Shown here piece by piece: positions 39,923-48,878 of a stretch of 64,000 nucleotides of DNA. Positions within the stretch are counted from its first letter, which is position 1, and every line of letters starts with the position of its first letter. Under the pieces are notes generated by a model that worked only from the letters and a program-made list of their open reading frames with translations, did not search any database and was not told where the DNA came from. Made by a program: the position numbers and the translations under genes. This DNA is from Heterotrichella gracilis (Eukaryota; Sar; Xanthophyceae; Tribonematales; Xanthonemataceae), in contig JAULBX010006664.1 of NCBI GenBank assembly GCA_032358255.1, forward strand, positions 1-64,000, in the 5' to 3' direction.

Positions 39923-40005
39923 GACCAAATATCCCGAGCATTCATACTGTAGAGGCCCGCAAACGTTTCAGGGAGCTGAGAGGGGAGAATTTGAATAATT
40001 AATTT
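39923..40005 (+). repeat. Copy of the TPR-gene 3' end (E) at the right border of the accessory block
   Basis: Matches 34215-34299, including the stop and the bases after it. In the last 16 codons there are five substitutions: Lys AAG/AAA, Arg CGC/CGT, Phe TTT/TTC and Arg AGA/AGG are silent, and only Asp/Glu is changed. Further upstream there is a 2-nt length difference. Its stop (40000-40002) overlaps the pabB stop codon (39999-40001), so this copy keeps the ancestral junction with pabB. Confidence 0.85.
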
Positions 40006-41066
40006 GCAATAGATGCATTCAACGCTTCCAACAGTGCCTTTGCTTTCAATAAACACTCATCGTATTCTTTTTCGGGTTCGCATAAATGGGTAATTGCGCT
40101 GCCAACGGCAATAGATAAACGTTTTGTTTTTTGGTTGTAAAAAATACTTCGGATGTTTACGGCTAAAGTGTAATTTTCTTTTTCATCAATAATGCCCATT
40201 GCCCCGGAGTAGTTTTTTCGTTCAAAATCTTCAAATTCATCTATCAACTGCATAGCGCGTAGTTTGGGCGCTCCGGTCATGCTGGCCATTGGGAAGGTTG
40301 CTTCAATAATTTTTTCGAAAGAAATGTTTTCTTTTAATTCGCAATTCACCGTGCTTACCATTTGGTGCACAGTTTCAAATGTTTCAATGTTATACAATTT
40401 GTTTACATGCACTGTTCCTTTTTTTGCAACCTGCGAAAGATCGTTGCGGGCAACATCCACCGCCATCACATTTTCGGTGCGTTCTTTTAAATTAGTGTAT
40501 AAATTATTTTTTAATGTTTCGTCTTCTTCCTTTGTCTGCCCACGTTTGGCGGTGCCTTTTATAGGTTTGGTAGAAAGTAAATTTCCTTCTTTTTTTAAGA
40601 ATAATTCCGGACTCGCACTAATGATAAACTCATCATTTAATTTTACCAAGGAAGCATATGGCGCTTTACTTAGTTTATTTAATTTTAAAAAAACCGAGAG
40701 AGTGTTTATTTCTATATTCTCCGCAAAAAATTCAATACAATAATTTATTTCGTAAATATTGCCTTGTTGTATCTGTTCCTTTAAAGCAATTAAATTTTGA
40801 ATATAGTTTTGTTTGGACGTTTTTGAATGTAATACAATTGGTTTTTCTTGCGCTTTATGTTCCGGTAATTCTATCTCTGTCTTTTTTAATATTTTGTAAA
40901 ATAATGGTTGAGGTTTTTTAACCTGCGGATTTTGGTAAGGCAGTAAAACAAAAGTATTGCTGGTAAGATCTCCTGTCGCCGAAAGTTCGTACATGTAAAA
41001 ACAACTGTTGTTTTTGCCGTTTTTAGTAAGCAAAAAGCAGTCGAAATTGTTAAAAAGCGGCTTCAT
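39999..41066 (-). CDS. pabB: Aminodeoxychorismate synthase component I
   Basis: 355 residues, a chorismate-binding enzyme domain. PIKGTAKRG (~167) carries the Lys that marks PabB; anthranilate synthase TrpE has Ala there. Other conserved blocks are QIQQGNIYEINYC, ASPELFL, ERTENVMAVDVARNDLSQVA, FPMASMTGAPKLRAMQLIDEFE and YSGAMGIIDEKENYTLAVNIRS. It makes 4-amino-4-deoxychorismate for folate with a glutamine amidotransferase (PabA) that is not in the window. It is shorter than E. coli PabB because the N-terminal region is reduced, common in Bacteroidota. Its stop overlaps the stop of the TPR-gene end fragment, convergently. Confidence 0.92.
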   Translation of the reverse strand: MKPLFNNFDCFLLTKNGKNNSCFYMYELSATGDLTSNTFVLLPYQNPQVKKPQPLFYKILKKTEIELPEHKAQEKPIVLHSKTSKQNYIQNLIALKEQIQQGNIYEINYCIEFFAENIEINTLSVFLKLNKLSKAPYASLVKLNDEFIISASPELFLKKEGNLLSTKPIKGTAKRGQTKEEDETLKNNLYTNLKERTENVMAVDVARNDLSQVAKKGTVHVNKLYNIETFETVHQMVSTVNCELKENISFEKIIEATFPMASMTGAPKLRAMQLIDEFEDFERKNYSGAMGIIDEKENYTLAVNIRSIFYNQKTKRLSIAVGSAITHLCEPEKEYDECLLKAKALLEALNASIAN

Positions 41067-41171
41067 CGCTCAAAATTAACAATTTTATTTTCTAATTGGC
41101 CGTATTGAATTACTGAACGGTTTGGTGGTTTAGATCAAATAAATTAACTTAGAGAGATGGTACATAATAGC

Positions 41172-42650
41172 ATGAAAAAAATATTACTTTTTCTTCTTAT
41201 AACAACAGCAACATTGTCTTTTGCACAAAATGTAGCAATAAATGGAACGGGTGCGGCTCCTGCAGCTTCGGCCATGTTAGATATTGCTTCTACAACAAGC
41301 GGCTTGCTTGCACCCAGAATGACTACGGCTCAACGTCTGGCCATTGCTGCTCCGGCAACAGGCCTTTTGGTATACGATACAAATCTCAGCGCTTTTTTAT
41401 ATTTTGACGGTGTTATCTGGCGTTTAATGGCTTATTCCGGCGGATGGTTATTAGCCGGCAATACGTTAACCGGTACCGAGTTTATGGGTTCAACCAACGG
41501 TCAGGCAGTTAAATTTTATTCTAATAATCTTGAAAGAATGCGTTTGGATGCAACCACAGAAGAGATAATGATGAACACAACTGCTCCTACAGCGGGTAAT
41601 ATTTTAACTTCTCGTTCTACTAATACTTTATGGCCAATTAATGGATACGTTTCCGGGACAGGTAATGTTGCTGCCGGTTATTTTGAAAACACATCAACTT
41701 CAACAGCTGGTTTTGGTGTTCTTGGCACGATCGCAGGCGGCTCAGGAGCTGCCGGCGTAAGAGGAACAGGAAATACTGCAAATGGCAACGGTGTTACAGG
41801 GGTTGGACAATCTGCAACCGCTTTTGGTTTGCGAGGGCATAACACAAATGCATCGGGAACTGGCGCAGTAATTAGTGGTAATGGTGTAGGCGCAACGTAT
41901 TTAATTACTGGTGGTGGCGCCGCTGTTACTGGTTCAGTAATGGGTGTTTGGGGTAGAACAACAGATGCTACCGGAACAGGTGGCATATTTTCAGGTAATG
42001 CTGCCGGTGCAACGAATTTAATTGGCGGATCAGGGGTGTCCGGAGTAGGTACTAATGTTGGTGTTGCTGGTTTTTCAACTTCCAATGCAAATGGAGTTTT
42101 GCGAGCTGGTGGTTATTTTGATACGAACGCAGGTCAATCATTTGCTTACGTTGGAGCAAGAACTGCTGCAAATGTTATAAGAAAAATTGAAGGAAACGGC
42201 ACAGTAAATACCGTTGTAAAAGATCTTAATGATAAACAAGTTGTTTTATCTGCACCCGAAGCGCCTGAAAATCTTTTCCAGGATTTTGGACAAGGACAAT
42301 TAGTAAATGGTAAAGTTCATATTACGATCGATCCTGTTTTCACAAAAAATATTATCGTTAATGAGAAACATCCATTAAGAGTTTTTATCCAACTTAAAGG
42401 AGATTGTAATGGTGTGTATGTTAGCAACGAAACTGCTACGGGTTTTGATGTTGTGGAGTTAAAAGGCGGTGTAACAAATACAAAATTCTCTTACTTTATT
42501 ACTGCAAACAGGGCCGACGAAGTGTTATCTGATGGTTCTATTTCAAAATATTCTGATGAAAGATTTGCACCGTCAATGGGCGCACAAAAAACCGAAAAGA
42601 AAGAGGCAAAAGAGCTTACTGAAAATATTGATATTGAAGGAAGAAAATAA
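41172..42650 (+). CDS. Secreted fibre-like repeat protein, paralogue 1
   Basis: 492 residues from the ATG at 41172, preferred to 41157 because MKKILLFLLITTATLSFAQ is a complete signal peptide. The N-terminal block NVAINGTGAAPAASAMLDI...GLLAPRMTTAQRLAI...GLLVYDTNLSAFLYFDGVIW is a very common Bacteroidota module. A G/A/T-rich middle (~110-330) has repeated GVxG/TGxGGIFSGNA units suggesting a beta-structured fibre. The C-terminal domain GKVHITIDPVF...HPLRVFIQLKGDCNGVYVSN...SYFITANR is also widespread. No T9SS sorting domain is visible. First gene of a three-gene operon (24 bp to the next). A structural role at the cell surface is inferred. Confidence 0.8.
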   Translation: MKKILLFLLITTATLSFAQNVAINGTGAAPAASAMLDIASTTSGLLAPRMTTAQRLAIAAPATGLLVYDTNLSAFLYFDGVIWRLMAYSGGWLLAGNTLTGTEFMGSTNGQAVKFYSNNLERMRLDATTEEIMMNTTAPTAGNILTSRSTNTLWPINGYVSGTGNVAAGYFENTSTSTAGFGVLGTIAGGSGAAGVRGTGNTANGNGVTGVGQSATAFGLRGHNTNASGTGAVISGNGVGATYLITGGGAAVTGSVMGVWGRTTDATGTGGIFSGNAAGATNLIGGSGVSGVGTNVGVAGFSTSNANGVLRAGGYFDTNAGQSFAYVGARTAANVIRKIEGNGTVNTVVKDLNDKQVVLSAPEAPENLFQDFGQGQLVNGKVHITIDPVFTKNIIVNEKHPLRVFIQLKGDCNGVYVSNETATGFDVVELKGGVTNTKFSYFITANRADEVLSDGSISKYSDERFAPSMGAQKTEKKEAKELTENIDIEGRK

Positions 42651-42674
42651 GTTAAACGAATTAAGTTCAACTAA

Positions 42675-44231
42675 ATGAAAAAAAAGATAATATATTTTTT
42701 AATAACAACAACATCATTTGCGTTTGCGCAAAACGTTGCTATAAATGGCACAGGTGCAGCGCCTGCAGCTTCTGCTATGTTAGATGTATCTTCTACAACT
42801 AGTGGAATGCTTATTCCAAGGATGACCTCTGTTCAACGTGTGGCTATTGTTGCTCCGGCCACAGGTTTAAGAGTATACGATACTACCACTAGTGGATTTT
42901 GGTTTTTTAACGGTGCTGTTTGGGTTCAGGAAATAAATTCAGGATTAGGTTGGTTATTAGCAGGTAACACATTAGCCGGTACAGAGTTTATGGGTTCAAC
43001 AAACGCGCAAGCCGTTAGATTTTTTTGCAATAATATTGAACGAATGAGAATAAACCCTGCAGACGGAGAGGTAGTAGTTGGCGCAACAACATCAGGCTTG
43101 CCAGGGGATATGCTTTGCGCGGTTTCTAACGTAGCATTGCCCTGGGCGGTTAATGGTTACTCGGGTCAAAACGGAAGTGGTGTTTATGGTGCTATCAATG
43201 CAGGAAACGGAACAATTTTTGGTGCAGTTCAAGGAGAGTATGGCGGAACAAATAATGGAGGAACAGGTGTTAGAGGCTCCTATCTTACAAATGGAGGAGG
43301 TATAGCATTTACCAATGGTAATTGTAAAAGTGGAGTAAATGGCGTTGCCTCTAGCACAGGAAGCTATAAGTTTGGAAATTATGGATATGGAGGTACTTCT
43401 GCAAGAAGTGGGGGTGTTATTGGAAATGATTTTAATATTGCCTTCGGCTCTTTAGGCTACTTATCAAGTGGTTTTGTTGATTTTTCAGTTTATGGTTTTG
43501 GTTTGGCTTATACAACAGGTGCTGCTGCTGGAAAAATATCTTCTGCAACTTCTCAGTCAAGCGTGTTGCTTTCAGAAAGTAATGCTCATATTGGTTTAGG
43601 TATTTATGGTGGTGTAATGGGTGGATGGGTAAAAGGCCTAGTGTATGGTACTAATTTTTCGGGTCCTAAATACGGGGTGTATGTTGATGGAAAAACAATT
43701 AGTAATAATATTTATGCGCAGCTTACTTCTGTTCAAAATTCAGACAAACGTATTGCAACATACGCAACCACTTCTACAGAAGTTGATGTTTATACTAAAG
43801 GAAAAAATGATTTAAAAAACGGTAAAGCGATTGTTCAGTTTTCAGATGATTTCAAAAATTTAATTTCTTCAGAAAAAGATGTGATCATTACAATTACTCC
43901 TGTAGGCAGGTCAAACGGAATTTTTTTAGCAAATGTAACCCGCGACGGTTTTGAGGTAGAAGAAAATGCATCGGGAACTTCGAATATTTCTTTTAACTGG
44001 ATTGCTATCGGAAATAAGAAAGGATATGAAGACACAAAAATATCAGAAGAAATTTTAGATAAAAGTTACGATGCAAATATGAGTTCTGTTATGCACAATG
44101 ATAATGATCCTTCTCCAGGTCTTCCAATTTGGTGGGATGGAACTAAAGTTAGACATGATAAGCCTTTAATTGAAAGAAAAGAAAATGGTACTTTATTACC
44201 AATGCACAGAGAACAAAATTCAAAAAAATGA
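42675..44231 (+). CDS. Secreted fibre-like repeat protein, paralogue 2
   Basis: 518 residues with a signal peptide (IIYFLITTTSFAFAQ). The first ~110 residues are closely related to the upstream protein (NVAINGTGAAPAASAMLDV; GMLIPRMTSVQRVAI; WLLAGNTLAGTEFMGSTNAQAV). The middle is a different Gly-rich region (GGTNNGGTGVRGSYLTNGGG), and the C-terminal domain is a diverged version (IVQFSDDFKNLISSEKDVIITITPVGRSNGIFLANVT). It is a tandem duplicate whose outer part evolved separately. Its 3' end overlaps the next gene (ATGA). Confidence 0.8.
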   Translation: MKKKIIYFLITTTSFAFAQNVAINGTGAAPAASAMLDVSSTTSGMLIPRMTSVQRVAIVAPATGLRVYDTTTSGFWFFNGAVWVQEINSGLGWLLAGNTLAGTEFMGSTNAQAVRFFCNNIERMRINPADGEVVVGATTSGLPGDMLCAVSNVALPWAVNGYSGQNGSGVYGAINAGNGTIFGAVQGEYGGTNNGGTGVRGSYLTNGGGIAFTNGNCKSGVNGVASSTGSYKFGNYGYGGTSARSGGVIGNDFNIAFGSLGYLSSGFVDFSVYGFGLAYTTGAAAGKISSATSQSSVLLSESNAHIGLGIYGGVMGGWVKGLVYGTNFSGPKYGVYVDGKTISNNIYAQLTSVQNSDKRIATYATTSTEVDVYTKGKNDLKNGKAIVQFSDDFKNLISSEKDVIITITPVGRSNGIFLANVTRDGFEVEENASGTSNISFNWIAIGNKKGYEDTKISEEILDKSYDANMSSVMHNDNDPSPGLPIWWDGTKVRHDKPLIERKENGTLLPMHREQNSKK

Positions 44232-45802
44232 AGAACAAAATTTTAATAGCGCTTGTTTTTTTTGTTGGAAATTATTTTTCTCAAGGAATAATTAATAATG
44301 GTGCAAGTATTGTTTTTTCTGGCGCGGCACATATTTATGTTGATGGCAATGGCGCTGGAGATTATTTAAGTCAGGCTGGAGGTATTGTTTATCCAAGCGC
44401 TACAGGAAACATTTGGATAGAAGGTGATTGGACAAACAATTCTGCCAACACAGGTTTCTTTTCTGATAACGGAACTGTAAACATGAATGGTGCCAACGAA
44501 TCAATTAACGGTACTAACTCAACTACTTTTAATAACCTTACACTTTTAGGTTCTGGTGTAAAAACACAAAATTTAAATACAAATGTTGGTGGTGTTGTAA
44601 CTACCAATGGTGTTTTGTCGGTTGGTAATGTCATTTATGATCTTAATTCTTTTTTGCTTACAGTAACTAATCCGGTTCCGGCTGCTGTAACATTTGGTAC
44701 GGGATATATTTTAAGCGAAACAAACGCTGCGGTTAATCCAAGTATTGTGCGATGGAACATGGGAACAAACATTGGTGCACACGTTTATCCTTTTGGTGTT
44801 GCAGGAACTCAAATTCCATTTACATTTAATAAAACTACTGCCGGCGCAGCAAATATCGATGTTTCTACGCGTGCAACTGCTGCTTCAGATAATGCTCCAT
44901 GGGCGGGTGCAAGTAACGTTGGTGGGGTAACTTTCTTTTATTGTCCAAACAATGCCATGGCTGGTAATCCTTGTGCTACAAATTCGGTAATAGATAGATG
45001 GTGGGATATTACACCAAGCGCTGCCGTAACAGCTAATTGCACATTTAGTTACAGAGGTATAGAAAATACATTGAACGCACCTTATAATGCGGGAAATATT
45101 GGCGCTCAATGGTGGGACGGATCGGCATGGAACTTAAATAACGCCACAACGGGAAGCGCGGCAGCGGTTGTAGCAGGTGTTGGTGCGGTTACTGCAAATG
45201 CTCTAACACAATTTTGTCCTTATGTACTCTCGTCAGTTACAATTCCTCTTCCAATTGATCTGATCGATTTTTCTGCTACTTGCGAAGGTTCTGATAATGT
45301 TGTTTTAAACTGGAGTTCTGCATCAGAACGAAATTCAGCTTATTTTGATATTATGAATAGTAAAGACGGATTTACATTTACAAGGATAAATTCCGTTGTT
45401 GCAAAAGGCAATTCGGCAGCTATCAATCATTATTCTTTTGTGGTAGAAAACAAAAAGAACTTAGGAAATTATTTCCGATTAAGAATGGTTGATAATGATC
45501 TTACATCAAGAAATTCAAAAACAGAATATGTGAACGAGAATTGTAATTTGGATGAAGAAAAACCAAATTTGTATTATAACCAAAACAACGGCATTGTAGT
45601 TACGTCAACAAATAAAGACGCTACAAGTTATACCTTAAATATTATTGATGCTGCAGGACGTTTGATCAGAACAGAATCGCTACCAATACATGCGGGCTAT
45701 AACAATATCACAGTAAGCGCAGAACTGGCTGCCGGAGTATATTTGGTTAATCTAACTTACAATAACGGTCAACTGATATCTAAAAAGATCCCAGTTTATT
45801 AA
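44228..45802 (+). CDS. Secreted surface protein with T9SS sorting domain
   Basis: 524 residues. Signal peptide MKNKILIALVFFVGNYFSQ, then beta-helix-like strands with GIINNGASIVFSGAAHIYV and NIWIEGDWTNNSANTGFF, then a section typical of outer-surface proteins (SVIDRWWDITPSAAVTANCTFSYRG). A fibronectin-like part before the C-terminus (VVLNWSSASERNSAYFDIMNSKDGFTF) is standard just upstream of sorting domains. The last ~75 residues (NIIDAAGRLIRTESL...ELAAGVYLVNLTYNNGQLISKKI) are a type A sorting domain. Its gene overlaps the preceding fibre-like gene, so the sorted protein and the two fibre-like proteins may assemble together. Confidence 0.85.
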   Translation: MKNKILIALVFFVGNYFSQGIINNGASIVFSGAAHIYVDGNGAGDYLSQAGGIVYPSATGNIWIEGDWTNNSANTGFFSDNGTVNMNGANESINGTNSTTFNNLTLLGSGVKTQNLNTNVGGVVTTNGVLSVGNVIYDLNSFLLTVTNPVPAAVTFGTGYILSETNAAVNPSIVRWNMGTNIGAHVYPFGVAGTQIPFTFNKTTAGAANIDVSTRATAASDNAPWAGASNVGGVTFFYCPNNAMAGNPCATNSVIDRWWDITPSAAVTANCTFSYRGIENTLNAPYNAGNIGAQWWDGSAWNLNNATTGSAAAVVAGVGAVTANALTQFCPYVLSSVTIPLPIDLIDFSATCEGSDNVVLNWSSASERNSAYFDIMNSKDGFTFTRINSVVAKGNSAAINHYSFVVENKKNLGNYFRLRMVDNDLTSRNSKTEYVNENCNLDEEKPNLYYNQNNGIVVTSTNKDATSYTLNIIDAAGRLIRTESLPIHAGYNNITVSAELAAGVYLVNLTYNNGQLISKKIPVY

Positions 45803-45806
45803 TTTT

Positions 45807-46451
45807 TTAAATTTTCCCGATCCATTTGTAACTGAATAAACCTTTAGAGATACTATAATTTCTATTTAGTTTTTTAGAATTAAAATTCTCGTAAATTACT
45901 TTTAATTGGTTTTCGATCAAAGACAAGGCATTATTTAATTCTACCCCTGCTTTTTGAATGTACCAACTTTGGCACATTAAATTGGTGGTTTTTTCCTCGT
46001 TGCTAATACCTTGCTCTAAAATAGAAGCGTTGAGATTAACCGATTCAAAGGCTGCGTTAGCGTGCGGATGATCAAGTCCAAGTAAATGTCCAAATTCGTG
46101 TGGGATTGTTCTCTTATTGTTTTCTGAAATAATTGACTCGACATGTTTTGGGTTTAATTTGATCAGTAAACCTTTAAAATCTGCCTCAGCTGCATTATCA
46201 TTAGTGATGTGCGGACTTACAGCAATTACCATTTTATTATAAAGCGTGCTAAGATGATATTTATATAAAGGCTTTACATTTACCGTTGTCACTAATTCAA
46301 GTTCTCCAAATTTACCTTTGTAAACAGTTTCTATTTGTTTTTTTATTGCAGCGGCAAGAATAAAAAGATTTAAAGTTTGCTGCGATCTGTTAATGAGAAA
46401 GATCTCAAGATCGATCTGTATAACATTCTCTTTTTTATTTACGGTAAGCAT
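45807..46451 (-). CDS. Metzincin-type zinc protease-like protein without signal peptide
   Basis: 214 residues. HEFGHLLGLDH (~117-127) is a full HExxHxxGxxH metzincin zinc site, and NLMCQS (~163) is a plausible Met-turn. It has no signal peptide, transmembrane segment or pro-domain with a Cys switch. The N-terminal ~110 residues (IDLEIFLINRSQQTLNLFILAAAIKKQIETVY) look like the alpha/beta half of a metzincin catalytic domain. The start is supported by a divergent nadD gene 38 bp away. Intracellular proteolysis, or export by another route, is possible. The substrate is unknown. It is convergent with the T9SS gene, 4 bp apart. Confidence 0.75.
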   Translation of the reverse strand: MLTVNKKENVIQIDLEIFLINRSQQTLNLFILAAAIKKQIETVYKGKFGELELVTTVNVKPLYKYHLSTLYNKMVIAVSPHITNDNAAEADFKGLLIKLNPKHVESIISENNKRTIPHEFGHLLGLDHPHANAAFESVNLNASILEQGISNEEKTTNLMCQSWYIQKAGVELNNALSLIENQLKVIYENFNSKKLNRNYSISKGLFSYKWIGKI

Positions 46452-46489
46452 TTCGTATAAAATTAAAAAATAAGCAGTAATTTTATACT

Positions 46490-47065
46490 ATGCATATTGG
46501 CTTATTTTTTGGTTCCTTTAATCCTGTTCACATTGGTCATCTGGCAATTGCAGATTATATGATCAATTATACAGATATGCAACAGATCTGGTTCATGGTC
46601 AGTCCGCAAAACCCTTTAAAGAATAAAAATCAATTATTAGATCAAAATAATCGTTTGCATTTGGTAAACCTGGCACTTGATTTTCACCCCACCATTAAAG
46701 CAAGTAATTTTGAATTCGATCTTCCGCAACCATCTTATACCATTAACACACTGGCACGTTTAAAAGAAAAATATCCTCAACATCAATTCAGTTTAATTAT
46801 GGGACAGGATAATTTACAGTCTTTTAATAAATGGAAAAATTATGAAGAGATCTTAAAACGAAACCAAATTTACGTTTATCCTCGCCCGGGCTGCACAGCA
46901 AGCGAATTTGATACACATCCACATGTTCACTTTACAGAGGCGCCGGTAATGGATATTTCTTCCACATTTATCCGTAACGCTATAAAAGAAAAAAAAGATA
47001 TTCGCTTTTTTTTACATCCAAAAGTTTGGGAAGAAATTGATAGTATGAATTTTTATAAGAAGTAA
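46490..47065 (+). CDS. nadD: Nicotinate-nucleotide adenylyltransferase
   Basis: 191 residues, the normal length. GLFFGSFNPVHIGHLAIADYM (~4-24) is the nucleotidyltransferase (H/T)xGH motif region, and DISSTFIRNAI (~157) is the ISxTxIR motif. It converts nicotinate mononucleotide to deamido-NAD in NAD synthesis and acts in the cytoplasm. Divergent from the metzincin gene and convergent with the M28 peptidase gene, with abutting stop codons. Confidence 0.95.
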   Translation: MHIGLFFGSFNPVHIGHLAIADYMINYTDMQQIWFMVSPQNPLKNKNQLLDQNNRLHLVNLALDFHPTIKASNFEFDLPQPSYTINTLARLKEKYPQHQFSLIMGQDNLQSFNKWKNYEEILKRNQIYVYPRPGCTASEFDTHPHVHFTEAPVMDISSTFIRNAIKEKKDIRFFLHPKVWEEIDSMNFYKK

Positions 47066-48214
47066 TTAAAAACTTCCAGCGAATTCTGTAATTAATTTAA
47101 AAACATCAACATAATCTGTTAACGGTAATGTTTTTGCCACATCAAATACGTCATGATAAGCTTTTATGCCGCCCATAGTATAAATAAAAAAACAAGGCAC
47201 ACCTGCCTCAGAAAACCAATAATGGTCGCTGTTTGAAGCCTTACCACGTTTTTTAATTTCCTTAACAAGATTTTTTTCTTTATTTATTTTATCGAGTACA
47301 TTAAATTGTTTTTCAAAAGTAAAACCATTCACTACCATTATACCATCATCGCCGGTGCCTAAAAGATCGAGGTTGACTAAGAATTTTATTTTTGTAAGAT
47401 CCAACACTTTGCTATCAACAAAATAACGCGAGCCTAAAAGTCCGGCTTCTTCACCTGCAAAGAAAATAAATACAGTTTTATATTTTGGCAGATTTTTTTG
47501 GTAATACTTTACAAGATTTAGTAATACACTAACACCGCTGGCATTATCATTAGCGCCCGGAAAATAGGTTGCTTTTCCCATACCGCCTAAATGATCGTAA
47601 TGCGCAGAAAAGACCATTACGGTATCGTTATTTATTTTGCCGGGAATGAATGCGCAAATATTTTTATTAATGTATTTGGTCAATACTTTGCTTTCAATGT
47701 TTACTTCAATATTTTTAATTTCTGCAGGCGCACATTCATTTAAAAGATCAATAGTACAACCGGCAACAGAATTTGTTGAGACGCTATAGGTCAATTTTTT
47801 TTTGATCTTTATACTTATTGGAAGCGCCATATTGTTGGCAACGTAAGTAATGCTGTCTTTTTTAAACACTGTGTATTTACCTTTTACTGTGCCGCTTTCG
47901 GGGTTAATAATATAATCTACACCAGGTTTTAAAAGTTTGTTGTTGATCTTTACAATTACTTTGTCCGGAAAAGTATTAACATTAAAATCAAACCATTGAA
48001 AATAACTGGTTGAAAAAAAGGGTTCTGCTTTGTTTGCTTTTAATTCTGCCGCAATATATTTTGCGGCCACATCTAACCCGTTATTTAAATAACCGCGACC
48101 GAAACATTTTTTAGAAGTTAAGAATTTAACTACTTCTCTCGTATAAGCCGTATCCTGAGAGAAGAAAGAATTGAAATTCAGTAAAAAAATAAAGCTGAGA
48201 AATACAGAACGCAT
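47066..48214 (-). CDS. M28 family metallopeptidase, exported
   Basis: 382 residues with a signal peptide (LSFIFLLNFNSFFSQ). All zinc ligands of the M28 (aminopeptidase S/Y) family are visible: AHYDHLG, GANDNASG, GEEAGLLGS, NLDLLGTGDD and the final YHDVFD. A PA-like insert sits between the N-terminal part and the catalytic domain (VAGCTIDLLNECAPAEI). It removes N-terminal residues from peptides in the periplasm or outside the cell. It starts on the last base of the upstream hypothetical gene (TAATG), so the two are coupled. Confidence 0.92.
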   Translation of the reverse strand: MRSVFLSFIFLLNFNSFFSQDTAYTREVVKFLTSKKCFGRGYLNNGLDVAAKYIAAELKANKAEPFFSTSYFQWFDFNVNTFPDKVIVKINNKLLKPGVDYIINPESGTVKGKYTVFKKDSITYVANNMALPISIKIKKKLTYSVSTNSVAGCTIDLLNECAPAEIKNIEVNIESKVLTKYINKNICAFIPGKINNDTVMVFSAHYDHLGGMGKATYFPGANDNASGVSVLLNLVKYYQKNLPKYKTVFIFFAGEEAGLLGSRYFVDSKVLDLTKIKFLVNLDLLGTGDDGIMVVNGFTFEKQFNVLDKINKEKNLVKEIKKRGKASNSDHYWFSEAGVPCFFIYTMGGIKAYHDVFDVAKTLPLTDYVDVFKLITEFAGSF

Positions 48215-48789
48215 TAATTAAAACGTTTTTTTATGAGAGAAAAAAAGTAGGTGGCAACTTCAGAGTTGTCTTTCCATCCGTATAAAGGTTTTAAACTGTT
48301 AAGATAAATTTCAGTATCATGCCATGTTTTTAGGGCGTTTAACTGTTCAATAGCAATATTGTATTCTGAGCTGTTTTGTTTGAACAGCTCATTAATAAAA
48401 CGGAATTTATCATTTATGCCAACTGTAATATCCGCCAAATTTTTCTGACTTTCTTTTACCTCTTCCTCAACTTTTACCTTTGGCATAGAAAGATCAGGCC
48501 TCTCTTCGTGAATGGTAACTTTAATGTCATTTTTTATTTCTTCGATCTTCTCTTTCGGTATTTCTTTTTCACTCACTTTTGCGTGGATGCTAAAACTGGG
48601 CGAGATCTCTTTATTTATTTTGTTGTATTTATAAACTGCTAAATTCTCCTGTATAAGATTTAACTGTTGTTGCAGTTTTTCGCAGCTCTCTACCGAAGGT
48701 TGTATCGTTTCATCAATAAATAACTCGAGCGTAGGCGCCAGGGCATTGATCTGTGATTGAATTTTATGTAATACCTTCTCTAACTGCAT
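48214..48789 (-). CDS. Conserved-looking cytoplasmic protein of unknown function
   Basis: 191 residues without a signal peptide. The N-terminal ~55 residues are predicted helical and coiled-coil-prone (LEKVLHKIQSQINALAPTLELFI; ESCEKLQQQLNLIQENLAVY). A charged K/E-rich linker follows (~65-115), then a compact helical C-terminus (GINDKFRFINELFKQNSSEYNIAIEQLNALKTWHDTEIYL; WKDNSEVATYFFSLIKKRF). That last block resembles a recurrent C-terminal region of Bacteroidota hypotheticals. It is coupled to the M28 peptidase gene and divergent from tdk. Confidence 0.8.
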   Translation of the reverse strand: MQLEKVLHKIQSQINALAPTLELFIDETIQPSVESCEKLQQQLNLIQENLAVYKYNKINKEISPSFSIHAKVSEKEIPKEKIEEIKNDIKVTIHEERPDLSMPKVKVEEEVKESQKNLADITVGINDKFRFINELFKQNSSEYNIAIEQLNALKTWHDTEIYLNSLKPLYGWKDNSEVATYFFSLIKKRFN

Positions 48790-48878
48790 CTTTTGTGAAT
48801 AATTATATTATTAAATATAATTTGATTTTGCCACATCTTACACTACTTTTAAGTTTTGTTTTTAACGCCTTTTAAACA

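Noticed and set aside
40264-40921. Plus-strand frames of 159 and 87 codons within pabB
   Set aside because: They are opposite a well-conserved gene and show no domain.
39999-41066. Anthranilate synthase component I (TrpE) or isochorismate synthase
   Set aside because: The Lys in PIKGT marks PabB, and no tryptophan or menaquinone genes are nearby.
41071-41078. TAATTTTG on the minus strand as promoter of pabB
   Set aside because: It matches the -7 consensus, but it is only 5 bp from the start codon, so the transcript would have no leader.
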